A stretch of 64,000 nucleotides of DNA, from the IMG/VR virus record IMGVR_UViG_3300032246_000397, positions 1 through 64,000 of that record. One strand, given 5' to 3'. Positions 9,552 through 19,465 of this stretch are shown piece by piece (the stretch's first letter is position 1; each line of letters begins with the position of its first letter). Below the pieces are notes generated by a model. It was not told the DNA's origin and did not search any database. It saw nothing but the letters and a program-made list of their open reading frames with translations. This stretch comes from a virus. Position numbers and translations under genes: made by a program.

Positions 9552-12278
9552 ATGGGTAAGAGCGGCGGTGGCGGTGGACAGCCAACACAAACAACATCAA
9601 CAGCATACCAAACAAGTATTCCAGAATACGCTCAGCCCTATGTTGAGACGATGCTTGGCGCTACCCAAAAACAATTGTTCAATATGGACGATTCTGGGGG
9701 AATAACTGGCTTCAAACCATACAAAGCTTATGGTGGTACATATGACGAACAGGGTAATCAAACAAGTTATGACCCAAGCAAATCTATAGCAGGATTTAGC
9801 CCACTACAACAACAAGCACAACAAGGCATTGCTGGTTTACAGATTCCTGGACAGTTTGGTGGGGCTACAGCTTTAACCGGTATGGCTGGTATGAATGCTA
9901 TGGGTGCAGGACAGAATCTACAAAACACATTAACCAATCCTGGTGCAATGCAGCAGTACATGAACCCGTATCTTCAAAACGCGTTGCAACCTCAATTACA
10001 AGAAATGCAACGTCAATACGACATTACTGGCGCACAACAACAAGGTAAAGCTACTGCCGCTGGTGCTTTTGGTGGTAGTCGTGGCGCAATTATGGATGCT
10101 GAAAATCAACGTAATAAAAACATGGGTATGAACCAAGCAATTGGTCAGGGCTATAACCAAGCGTTCCAGAACGCCCAGCAACAAGCCGGCAACGTAGCAA
10201 ATGTGGGGTTACAAGGGTATCAAATGGCTGGTCAAGCTGGAGCTAGTTTAGCTAATATTGGTGCCGGACAACTTGCTTCGCAACAAAGTATTCTTGGTGC
10301 TCAAAACCAAGCAGGCGCTCAGCAACAAGCTCAGCAACAGCAGATTATTAATCAGGCGATGCAAGACTACGCTAACCAACAACAGTACCCACTTATGCAG
10401 TTGGGTGTTATGTCTAACATGCTACGCGGACTTCCAATGCAAGCGGCTACAACTAATCAATATGTGGCAGCGCCCAATCAAGTTACTCAAGGTATTGGCT
10501 TGGCTGGTGCAGGCGCGTCTATATATAACGCTCTTAAAGCTAAAGGTGGACAGATTAAAGAAATGGCTGCTGGCGGCATAGCGTCATATAGCGCTGGTGA
10601 CGAAGTCAAATCTGATCTTTACAGAATGCCTACAGATTCTTTACAAAGACAACTGGGCATAGCAGAAAGCGAAAGTGAAAAACGGGATATTAAAATGATC
10701 CTTGCCCAACGCAAAATGGCTGAAACAGTTCACGCTGCCAAAGGCGGAATCATGAGTTTTACTACTGGTTCTGAAGATGCAATCAAAGAAGACCCAGCTG
10801 CGGTGCGTCAAGCTTATCGTGAAGCCGCATTATTAAATTCTACAACGCAACAACCTAAACCATATAGCCCTCCTCCAGCGCCAACTGCGGCGCCTGCCCC
10901 ATCTGTAGAAGCCCCAATAGAACGCGCTGACCAAGCTGCAGTACGCCAAGCTCAAATTGACGCTGCTTTATTACAAGGTGGTAATCAAAACATGCCTAAA
11001 AGTCTTCAGTATGTAGAAGGCGTTACTGATAGAGCACAGTTTATGAACCCAGATAGCGCCGCTGCTAAAGCAATGACGCGTAAAAATCTTGCTGGTACTG
11101 GGTTAAGCATGGAAGAAGATATTGCCAAACAAAAGTTACAACAAGATTTAGCGGCAAGCGGCGCTAAACGCAAAGACGGCGGAATTAAAACTTTTGCTGA
11201 GTTACCTGCAGATCAACAATCTAAATTTTTTGCGGCTTTAGAAGGTAAAAAAAGTTCTGCTTCAGCTCCAACGGCTAACCCCAACGCAAATCTTTCTCCA
11301 ATGCCGACTAACGTTAAATTGGATGACAAAGGTAGAGCCGATGTTGCTAAACAAGGTCCTGCTACTGCCCCCGTTGCAACCGCTGCTCCTGGGGGTATTG
11401 GAATTAAACCTAATACAGGTATAGCGCCAAACATTGGTGGCATTAAATTTCCAACAGCTCCAGCAGAAGAAACACCAGAGGAACTACGAAGAGGCGCTGA
11501 ACAAAGAGTAGCAGCGTTTGGTATTAATGAAGGCAATCAAAAAGCTATGTCCTCGCTTATGTCTGAACGCGCTAACGCTAAAGACGAAGCTCGCCGTATT
11601 ACTTCGTTACGCATGGCTGAGTTTTTTGGTGCTTGGGGTGCTACCCCCGGTAACACTATTGTTGCGGGTTTAAATGCGCTTAAAAACAAAATGCCTGACT
11701 TTATTAGCGATATTAAAGAAGAAACAAAAATTCGCCGTCAAATTGATAAAGACATTGCAGAACTTGATAAGTTAGACCGCGATGAAAAGAACGGGATTAA
11801 AAAAGATTATTTTAAAGAACGTTCAGACCTTGCAAACCGAGCTATGCATAGATATGGTTACGAGTTAACTGCTTACTCTTCTGCTCAACAGACCGCTGCC
11901 TACCGTGATGTTGGTATGACAAAAGCTGCCGCAACAGGTGCTGGAGGCGCTAACAGCGGAGAAAAAAACATACAAGCGGCTGAAAGTGAACTTGATAAAA
12001 TACGTACCGAAAGAGATAAGCCTGGTTCTACTTATCAAATGAACAAAATGTATGTAACAACTCGTAAATCCGATTATGAAGCTGGTAAACTTGATGCTAA
12101 ACAAAAAACAACTTTTGAAGAAAAATTAAAAGCTGTTAAAGATATAGATAATAGAGAAACAGAAATTAGAAATAGAATAGCTCGTTTAAATCAAAAAGTT
12201 GCGCCTAGTGGTTCTGCGACTCCTACTAACGCTAATGTGGACTTAAATCAATTTTGGAAACAAGGGAATCCAATATAA
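9552..12278 (+). CDS. Large Gln/Ala-rich internal virion protein
   Basis: 908 residues. It has a Gly-rich start, a Gln/Ala/Asn-rich first third (helical, many QQ runs), an AFGGSRGAI motif near residue 172, a Pro/Ala-rich linker and a charged, helical C-terminal third. Position, length and composition match ejection proteins that are packaged in the capsid and injected with DNA. Preceded by AAGGAG. It carries the GGIAS/KGG motifs seen in the 7630 gene. Function inferred only from context. Confidence 0.7.
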   Translation: MGKSGGGGGQPTQTTSTAYQTSIPEYAQPYVETMLGATQKQLFNMDDSGGITGFKPYKAYGGTYDEQGNQTSYDPSKSIAGFSPLQQQAQQGIAGLQIPGQFGGATALTGMAGMNAMGAGQNLQNTLTNPGAMQQYMNPYLQNALQPQLQEMQRQYDITGAQQQGKATAAGAFGGSRGAIMDAENQRNKNMGMNQAIGQGYNQAFQNAQQQAGNVANVGLQGYQMAGQAGASLANIGAGQLASQQSILGAQNQAGAQQQAQQQQIINQAMQDYANQQQYPLMQLGVMSNMLRGLPMQAATTNQYVAAPNQVTQGIGLAGAGASIYNALKAKGGQIKEMAAGGIASYSAGDEVKSDLYRMPTDSLQRQLGIAESESEKRDIKMILAQRKMAETVHAAKGGIMSFTTGSEDAIKEDPAAVRQAYREAALLNSTTQQPKPYSPPPAPTAAPAPSVEAPIERADQAAVRQAQIDAALLQGGNQNMPKSLQYVEGVTDRAQFMNPDSAAAKAMTRKNLAGTGLSMEEDIAKQKLQQDLAASGAKRKDGGIKTFAELPADQQSKFFAALEGKKSSASAPTANPNANLSPMPTNVKLDDKGRADVAKQGPATAPVATAAPGGIGIKPNTGIAPNIGGIKFPTAPAEETPEELRRGAEQRVAAFGINEGNQKAMSSLMSERANAKDEARRITSLRMAEFFGAWGATPGNTIVAGLNALKNKMPDFISDIKEETKIRRQIDKDIAELDKLDRDEKNGIKKDYFKERSDLANRAMHRYGYELTAYSSAQQTAAYRDVGMTKAAATGAGGANSGEKNIQAAESELDKIRTERDKPGSTYQMNKMYVTTRKSDYEAGKLDAKQKTTFEEKLKAVKDIDNRETEIRNRIARLNQKVAPSGSATPTNANVDLNQFWKQGNPI

Positions 12279-15200
12279 ATGGCAAACGTTCCTTTTGACA
12301 TAGAAGGCGCAAGAAGAGCTGGGGCTAGTGACGCTGAAATAAATAATTTTTTAGGTCAAAAGTTAGGCTTTGATGTAGCAGGTGCAAGGCAAGCAGGGGC
12401 ATCTGACGACGTTATTCTTGAAACATTATTAAAAGGTCCCGCGACTAAACAAGCGGCGGCTGCTCCTTCAACTGGAGAGGCTGGTTTTTCCGCTAAAGAT
12501 ACGGCTATTGCTTTAGGACAAAGCGTTCTTGGTGCTGGCAAATCATTTACTGATGTGGCTGGGGCTAACAATCCAGTATCTCAAACTTTGGGCGCTGCAG
12601 TAAATAAATTACAAGAACAGTACACTCCAGAACGTAAAGCGGAAATGCAACGTCGTGCGCAATTGCAAGAAGAGGCGTCTAAGTCTGGCGATATAGTAAA
12701 AGAAATTAGTACTTTTCTGGGCGGTATTACAGAAGCCCCGATCCAATCTCTTGCGCAAGGTTTAGGTTCCGTAGTACCTTATATTGGTACGGGTGTTGTA
12801 GGCGCTGTAGCTAAACTAGGTGGTCCAACACTTACAGCTATAAATACTCTAATGGGTTTTGTTCAAGGTGCCGGTTCTGTTAAAGGTTCTTTATACGACA
12901 ACGTTAAACAAGAATTAGAAAAAAATGGAATGAGTTCAAGAGAAGCTGAAGCTAAAGCTTCTAAAGCTCAAGAGTATCTTGGAGCAAACTTCCTAGACAT
13001 AGCTGGTGGTGCCGTGCTAGGCGGTGTAGGTGCTAGGTATGGTGTAGAAAACTTATTACAAAAAGGCGCCGCACAAAAACTTAACGCTAATTTAATACCC
13101 CGCGTCGTAACTGCTGCCGCTGCTGAAGCTCCATTAGAAGGTTTACAAGGCGGTCAAGAACAGTTAGCTGTTAACCGAGCGTTGCAAAAAGAAGGTATAA
13201 AAGTTGGTACATTAGAAGGTGTTTTTGGTTCTGCCGCTAGAGATGCTGCACTTGGCGCGTTGACTGCTGGCGCTGTTGGTGTTCGTGGACCGGGCGGTGT
13301 TAGCAACGAACAACTGAAAAAAGATCTTTTACAAGAAGAGCTTGATAAGCAAGGTAAGGTAGAAGAAAAAGCTCCTATTGAAGATACTGACTATAGACTT
13401 AAAAGTGTTGTTGATGAAACAGGCGCTGCTTCGCAATTTGCAACGGACGAATTAAAACCTAATGAAACAATAGACATACTTTCTACTGAAGAAGAGATTG
13501 CTAAACTTAAAAAAGAAAACGCAGAGCGCAAAGAAAAAATGGATGCGGGGCAAGACCATCCAAGAAGAAGGGCTAAATATGATGAAACAGAAGCCAAGAT
13601 AAAAGACCTTGAAACTAAATTAGGAGGCCAAAATGTCGGAACAACTAGCACTGTCGATGAAACAGATAGAAGTAGCGTTGGAATATCTGGACAGCAAGAT
13701 ACTACTGCCTCTACCACTGGAACTGCCGGCACTGAGACCGGAGGAGTGGGAGGAACTACATTACCTGCTGACTTGTCTCAAGAAGGAGAAGGAACAGAGC
13801 GTACTACATTAGATCCTTACAAATCGTTTTTTAACTGGGCATCTCAAAACGGTATTAACTTACCAGAAGATGGAGAAACTACTGACTTCCCTGAGCTTGT
13901 AGAACAATGGGGCGCGGAAACTAATCAACCACAAGACTTAATTAATGAACTTGCTGGTGTAGAAAAAACGCCTACAGTTGAAGAAAATAAACCGCCTACT
14001 AATGAAGTAATTGATGAAGAAGCGTTGGCTGCAGACCAAGCCAAGGCCGCCGCCGCTGCAGCTGCTACAACTAAAACTAGATATTCAGCAGTGCCTTACG
14101 TTGATCCAGATACTAAAGAACCAACCACAGTAAACTTTGACGAGGCTTATGTTGAAGACGGGACTATTTATATACCGGGCACTGCAGGGTTTGATTATCC
14201 ATTAGAAAACTTTAACTTAGGTGAAAGAAACTCAGAAGCTGCAGCATTAGAAAAATCATTACTAGATAAGTTTGCAGAAGAACTACAAGTAAAACCGCCC
14301 GTAGAAGAAACCACAGCTGAAGATCAAGCAGTTGTAGAAGAAGAAGTTGCCGCTGAGTTAGCTGGTGAGGTTACACCGCTTGCAAGCCAAGCTAAGCCGC
14401 TTGCTGTAGCTCCAGAAAAAGTATTAGAACAAAAAGCTAAAACTAAAAAAGCTACGGAAGAAGCAGCAAAAGATTTAGGTAAACCAGAACAACAAGATTA
14501 TCTAAACACTAATAATTATTATGGCGCTAACGCTCCTAAAGACGTTAATACTGCGTTAGTTCACGCTGGGCATGAAATTGCTTACGATTCATATGACACC
14601 TCCGCAAGGAAAACTGGAGTTGACCCTGAAGTTAAACGGATAGCAAATCAAAAAAATATAGCGCAAAAAGCTAAACGCGCGCAGATGACTAAAGAATTAA
14701 CCGGTAAAAAAGATCCAGAAACAGGTAAAACATATACTAAAAAAAGAATAGAAAGTCTTGTATCTAACATACCTTTATATGATGCAGGTGTACCTCTTTC
14801 ATTTTTAACGCCAAAAGAATTAGCTGATATTTATATTAAACACGTTGGCACAAAGCAAATTGTTAAAGAAGAACGTAAAAGCCGGCAAGAACATGCTGAC
14901 CGTAGAGATAAATTTCTTGAAACTCTTGACCCATTGCAAACAGCTAAAGTTAAACTTGTAGCTAGAAGAGCGCTTGAAGAAGAAATAGTGGCAAGAGAAA
15001 GTCGTAAACAAAAAACTACTGATGCAGATAACCGTAAAAATAGAGCGGATAAAATATCTAAAACTGCCGACGAATTGTCACAAGAAATAGCAGAAATTGA
15101 AAAAACAAAAGTAGCTAAACAAGAAGAAACTGCAAAAACCGCGGCTGAAAAAGAAGTGTCTGAGGAAAAACAATTAACTCAAGAGCTAAAAGAATTTAAT

Positions 15201-18200
15201 AAAGCAGCTGAAAAGATACTACCTAAAAAAGAAACAAAGCCAGCTGAGAAAAAAGCTCCCGCTAAGTCTAAACTTATAACAGAAATTGAAGCCGCGGTTA
15301 ACGAAGACAAAACCGTTGAAGCTGTTTTAGATGCTGTTGCAGAAGATAAACGCGGTCAATTAGGCGTAATAGCTAAACAATTTAAAAATTTAATAAAAAA
15401 CTTAGGGTTGCCTACGTCGGTTACTATTAGCTTTGGTGAAGTTACAGGAAGTGATGGGCAATTTAACCCTGCAGATAACACTATTACGCTTAAAGGTGAA
15501 AATGGGGTATACACTGGTGAACGTCCGCTAAGCGAAACAGTTTTGCATGAGATATCGCATTACTTGATGGATCATGTAGTTGATAACCCTGATGAATATA
15601 TTAAATCACTACCACCAGAAAAAAGGGCAGAAGCTCGTGCAGCGCTTAATCGGTTAAACAATAACTACCGCTATGTAAATAGTAAATTAGGTAACAAGTT
15701 TAATATTGGAACTATTAAAGAATTTATAGCTGAACTGTATTCTAACCCTAGATTTCAAGAAGCTGTAGCAAATCTTGACCAAGGTACTTTGGGCGTTGAT
15801 TACATGACCGTTAAAGAAATAAACGGTAAAGAAGAAGTAATTGGAACAAATAGAAATATACCAGGACCACTTAAATCATTTACCTCAGCAGTAAACAGAT
15901 TTACTATGATTGCTCGGTCTATAGCGTCAGCGCTAGGTTTTGGCGGTAATAAAATTGGTGCTACTTTTAAAGAAGCTGTTGAAGACGTTGCAAGACTTAT
16001 ATCGTTGCCAAACGCTGAATTAGGTTTAGTAGGTAAAGAAATATCGTATTCTAAAACCGCGCCGAATGCTTTAGAAAAACAATTGCGGCAAGACACGGAA
16101 TTAGATGTTGATAATGCCCAGTATGACCCGCCGCCAGAACAACAACCTAAAAACCTTAAATACTTTAAAGACTTGTTTTTTACTTCTAAAGGGTTAAGGG
16201 ATATTGTTCGCGCATTACAAAATAAACGTTACGAAGCAAAATACAGACAAGACCAAATGGATCTGGCTGGTGTATTAGAATACACTGACCCTAAAAAGAT
16301 TAACAATTTTTATACACAATTAACTTTGGCGTCTGGTATGGCTAAAAATAAATTTAATCAGTTTATTTTGGGGCCTTATGAGTTGTTAAATAAAAGTCTT
16401 TTTGATTTTAAAAAAGCAACTGGTTTCGATTTAAAACAATCGCTTAACTATTTGCACCAAGTGTTTGAAGCGCTGCACACTGAAGAGCGTAACATGGTTA
16501 AGTTTATTCTTAACGTGCCTCTAGATAACACAAAGAAAGTATATAGAAATAATACTATCACCGCGGCTGACCGCAGAAAAGAAATTATAGATCTACTTAA
16601 ACAAAAAACTTTAAGTAAAGACCAAGCTAAACAACTTAGATATGAGTTAGATTCATTAATATTTAAACGTGATGCAAAAGGTAAAATTGCAGTGGACCCC
16701 GCAACAGGCAAAAAAATAATTAATAAAACTAACGTTGATCCGACTGTAGGGATGACTGCTGACCAAATTAAAAATGCAACGGCAGAATCGTTGGCTAATC
16801 AGATTGATCCTGATTATATATTGTATAACGCCACCGGTTTAAGTATTAGCGCAGCAAGAGCTAAAATACAAAAGTATGAAAAGAGTCCACATAAAGATAT
16901 ATTAGACGACATGATTGGTGCTATTAAAGAATTACACCAAGTTACAGTTGATCTTAATAAAGAAGGTAATTATTGGTCAGATAAAGTAAGTAATTTTGTA
17001 GACTTCTACGGGTTTGAAAATTATGTGCCGTTAAAAGGTGTATCTAAACCTAATAAAACGGACGAGCTTTTTGATTTTGATTATATGGCTGGCGGTAAAG
17101 AACTACAAGATGTACCACACTCAATGGATGGACGTAGTAGTGTTTCTAATAATCCGTTACTACAATCAATGTCAGACGCGGTAAAAGCCGCCGGTCGTGC
17201 TGGTAGAAGAGACTTAACTTTAGCAGTTAAAAATGCATCTAAAAAAGGTAAGTATAACCCAGACGGTCAAGGGCATATAGAAGCAGAGGTGATTAAGCAT
17301 TTAACTTTTGAAGAACGGACGCCTGACGCCATCAAAGCTTTGCCTACAGAGCATACTCTTTTCCATTTTAATCCTGATGGTAGTTTGGACGTTATTCAAA
17401 TTATGGATCCCCGCCTTCTTAATTCTATTAGAAGCACTTACAAAGATACTTGGGTTGTTACTGAGTTAGCTAATAAAATTACTAGCGGCTTAGGTCAATT
17501 ACACACTCGTTATAACTATAACTTTGCTCCATTAAACTTTGTTCGTGACGCATTAACCAACGCTTGGGCTATTGGCGCTGACATGGGCGTAGGAGAAGCG
17601 GCTAGATTTATTAAAGAAGTATCGACTAAAGTTGCGGCGCAAGGGGTTCTAGGTAAAGCTTATAGAGTAGCAAAACTATATGATTCCAAAGACCATGCGT
17701 TATTAAAACAATTAGCCAAAAAAGACCCTGTTATTAGAGACATGTATGAGTTTATAGACCGCGGTGGAATGACTGAATACATAGAAGGTATGTCTCTTAA
17801 ATCTAATTTTCAACGTTTACAAAGCGAACTTCGTCGTGGCAATGTAATGCGCAACGTCGATCAATTTAATAAGTTTGTAGACGGCTGGACTAATATGTTT
17901 GAAATTGCTAGCCGTTCCGTTGCTTACGGCATTGCTAAACAAAACTACATAAAAAAAGGAAAAATGTCCGAAGAAGCTGCTTCTATTAAAGCGGCTGAAT
18001 TTGCTAAAAACTTAGCTAACTTTGAACAAGTAGGTGAGTATGGCAAAGGGATGGGCGCAATATTTATGTTCTTCCGTCCCGCTGCAACGGGCGCTGTCCG
18101 TGCTATGGAAGCTTTAATTCCAGCGTTTCCTTGGAGTCTTGACAGAGCTATTAAAAATTTACCTAAAAAAATTGCTGAAGATAAAAAAGCATTAGATACA

Positions 18201-19259
18201 TTTAAAAAGAATTACGCTGAAAAACAAAAAAATGCCCGTTATATGTTTACTACATTAGCAGCAATGGGTTCGCTTTTCTATGTAATGTCTTGGATGATGG
18301 CAGATGACGATGACCAAGGGCGCAATAAAACTTTAGTTGATGATATGAATCAATGGACTAGATTTGCTAGGTTCCATGTTCCCGGATTCCAACAACCGTT
18401 TCAAATTCCTTGGGGCTTTGGACTTGGCGCAATTGCGGCGGCTGGCGCTCAATTAACGGCTGTTGGGTTTGGTCGTCATTCATTTGGCGATGCTATGTTT
18501 AATATAACCACTAATATTACTTTGGATTCATTTATTCCAATTCCAGTATCTCGTATGGATGTTAGGGATAACCCTGCATTGTGGGCTTTAGACTCAGCTA
18601 TGCCAAGCTCTATTAGGCCTATACTTGAGTTTGTTGTTAATAAAAATGGTTTAGGGCAGCAGATATATGGTGATTCTAACCGCCGTATGGCTGACGCTTT
18701 TATGGGTGGAGATAACATACCAGAAACTTACAAAATCACTGCTAAAGCGTTGTTTAAAGCAACTGACGGGTATATTGATTGGTCGCCCAATAGTATGTAT
18801 TTCCTTGCAAATAGCTACGCTGACGGTCCAGCAAGAATTATTGACTCGATGGTTTCGGCTGGGTATCTTGCCGCTGGTAATAAAGAGTTTTCACCTAAAA
18901 CTGATTTACCGTTTATAGGGTCTTTTGTTGGCGCTAAATCTAATATAGATAACAAAGAATTTTCTTCCGTTGAAAGACAAATTAAAGAACTTAGTGAAAA
19001 ATTAAACGGTATAAAGAAAGCTGATCCAGAAAGTTACCCAGACTTTTTAGATAAAAACCCAATGGCAGAAGCTATAGTAGCCATATACGACAGAAATATG
19101 CCTGCATTAAATACGGCTAGAGAAGAAGCTAAAAGAATTAGGTTATCAGATTTTAGCCCTAAAGAAAAAACAGAACTATTAAAAGACTTAACTCTTCAAC
19201 AAAATCTTATTAAACGTAACATGGTAGATATATTTAAAGACTTTGATATAGAACCCTAG
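12279..19259 (+). CDS. Giant polyvalent internal virion protein with predicted metallopeptidase motif
   Basis: 2326 residues, starting directly after the previous stop. The N-terminus has two copies of a motif of the form G-A-R-(R/Q)-A-G-A-S-D, then a membrane-like Ala/Gly region, a long acidic/Lys-rich coiled or disordered part (about 370-1000), and a zinc-peptidase-like HEISH at residues 1090-1094. The C-terminal half, including NFAPLNFVRDALTNAW (about residue 1748), resembles the large-polyvalent-protein domain LPD38. Such proteins are packaged and delivered with the genome. Its stop overlaps that of the opposing minus-strand gene. Confidence 0.8.
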   Translation: MANVPFDIEGARRAGASDAEINNFLGQKLGFDVAGARQAGASDDVILETLLKGPATKQAAAAPSTGEAGFSAKDTAIALGQSVLGAGKSFTDVAGANNPVSQTLGAAVNKLQEQYTPERKAEMQRRAQLQEEASKSGDIVKEISTFLGGITEAPIQSLAQGLGSVVPYIGTGVVGAVAKLGGPTLTAINTLMGFVQGAGSVKGSLYDNVKQELEKNGMSSREAEAKASKAQEYLGANFLDIAGGAVLGGVGARYGVENLLQKGAAQKLNANLIPRVVTAAAAEAPLEGLQGGQEQLAVNRALQKEGIKVGTLEGVFGSAARDAALGALTAGAVGVRGPGGVSNEQLKKDLLQEELDKQGKVEEKAPIEDTDYRLKSVVDETGAASQFATDELKPNETIDILSTEEEIAKLKKENAERKEKMDAGQDHPRRRAKYDETEAKIKDLETKLGGQNVGTTSTVDETDRSSVGISGQQDTTASTTGTAGTETGGVGGTTLPADLSQEGEGTERTTLDPYKSFFNWASQNGINLPEDGETTDFPELVEQWGAETNQPQDLINELAGVEKTPTVEENKPPTNEVIDEEALAADQAKAAAAAAATTKTRYSAVPYVDPDTKEPTTVNFDEAYVEDGTIYIPGTAGFDYPLENFNLGERNSEAAALEKSLLDKFAEELQVKPPVEETTAEDQAVVEEEVAAELAGEVTPLASQAKPLAVAPEKVLEQKAKTKKATEEAAKDLGKPEQQDYLNTNNYYGANAPKDVNTALVHAGHEIAYDSYDTSARKTGVDPEVKRIANQKNIAQKAKRAQMTKELTGKKDPETGKTYTKKRIESLVSNIPLYDAGVPLSFLTPKELADIYIKHVGTKQIVKEERKSRQEHADRRDKFLETLDPLQTAKVKLVARRALEEEIVARESRKQKTTDADNRKNRADKISKTADELSQEIAEIEKTKVAKQEETAKTAAEKEVSEEKQLTQELKEFNKAAEKILPKKETKPAEKKAPAKSKLITEIEAAVNEDKTVEAVLDAVAEDKRGQLGVIAKQFKNLIKNLGLPTSVTISFGEVTGSDGQFNPADNTITLKGENGVYTGERPLSETVLHEISHYLMDHVVDNPDEYIKSLPPEKRAEARAALNRLNNNYRYVNSKLGNKFNIGTIKEFIAELYSNPRFQEAVANLDQGTLGVDYMTVKEINGKEEVIGTNRNIPGPLKSFTSAVNRFTMIARSIASALGFGGNKIGATFKEAVEDVARLISLPNAELGLVGKEISYSKTAPNALEKQLRQDTELDVDNAQYDPPPEQQPKNLKYFKDLFFTSKGLRDIVRALQNKRYEAKYRQDQMDLAGVLEYTDPKKINNFYTQLTLASGMAKNKFNQFILGPYELLNKSLFDFKKATGFDLKQSLNYLHQVFEALHTEERNMVKFILNVPLDNTKKVYRNNTITAADRRKEIIDLLKQKTLSKDQAKQLRYELDSLIFKRDAKGKIAVDPATGKKIINKTNVDPTVGMTADQIKNATAESLANQIDPDYILYNATGLSISAARAKIQKYEKSPHKDILDDMIGAIKELHQVTVDLNKEGNYWSDKVSNFVDFYGFENYVPLKGVSKPNKTDELFDFDYMAGGKELQDVPHSMDGRSSVSNNPLLQSMSDAVKAAGRAGRRDLTLAVKNASKKGKYNPDGQGHIEAEVIKHLTFEERTPDAIKALPTEHTLFHFNPDGSLDVIQIMDPRLLNSIRSTYKDTWVVTELANKITSGLGQLHTRYNYNFAPLNFVRDALTNAWAIGADMGVGEAARFIKEVSTKVAAQGVLGKAYRVAKLYDSKDHALLKQLAKKDPVIRDMYEFIDRGGMTEYIEGMSLKSNFQRLQSELRRGNVMRNVDQFNKFVDGWTNMFEIASRSVAYGIAKQNYIKKGKMSEEAASIKAAEFAKNLANFEQVGEYGKGMGAIFMFFRPAATGAVRAMEALIPAFPWSLDRAIKNLPKKIAEDKKALDTFKKNYAEKQKNARYMFTTLAAMGSLFYVMSWMMADDDDQGRNKTLVDDMNQWTRFARFHVPGFQQPFQIPWGFGLGAIAAAGAQLTAVGFGRHSFGDAMFNITTNITLDSFIPIPVSRMDVRDNPALWALDSAMPSSIRPILEFVVNKNGLGQQIYGDSNRRMADAFMGGDNIPETYKITAKALFKATDGYIDWSPNSMYFLANSYADGPARIIDSMVSAGYLAAGNKEFSPKTDLPFIGSFVGAKSNIDNKEFSSVERQIKELSEKLNGIKKADPESYPDFLDKNPMAEAIVAIYDRNMPALNTAREEAKRIRLSDFSPKEKTELLKDLTLQQNLIKRNMVDIFKDFDIEP

Positions 19260-19286
19260 GCGGTACGCCAACACCGTACCCCTAGG
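19255..19286. terminator. Hairpin at the convergent junction, possible bidirectional terminator
   Basis: CCTAGG-C-GGTACG, a 7-base loop, then CGTACC-CCTAGG form a 12-pair stem with one C-C mismatch. It covers the stop codons of both converging genes. There is no long U-tract on either strand, so it may slow or process transcripts rather than be a classic terminator. No other terminator is visible between the late and early modules here. Confidence 0.5.
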
Positions 19287-19465
19287 TAGCCTTCTTTAGT
19301 TGCAACGTAAGACTTTACGCGTTTGCCAGCGCGCTTTGCCCCACAGTCTATAGAATAGATTAACTCCGCAGGGCGGAGAGTAGGGATAAAAAAACTTTCC
19401 CCAACCTCCATGCCTTCAAACGGTAGCAGCCATTCTGGTTCAATGATCTGCGTGGGATTCAACAT
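19256..19465 (-). CDS. Small protein of unknown function, end of early operon
   Basis: 69 residues, overlapping the 3' end of the primase gene by 26 bases. It contains PFEGMEVGESFFIP and a basic patch (AKRAGKRVKSY), ending WRTA. I recognise the pattern as a small conserved phage protein but no function. Its TAG stop shares CTAG with the stop of the opposing 2326-residue gene. Confidence 0.75.
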   Translation of the reverse strand: MLNPTQIIEPEWLLPFEGMEVGESFFIPTLRPAELIYSIDCGAKRAGKRVKSYVATKEGYLGVRCWRTA

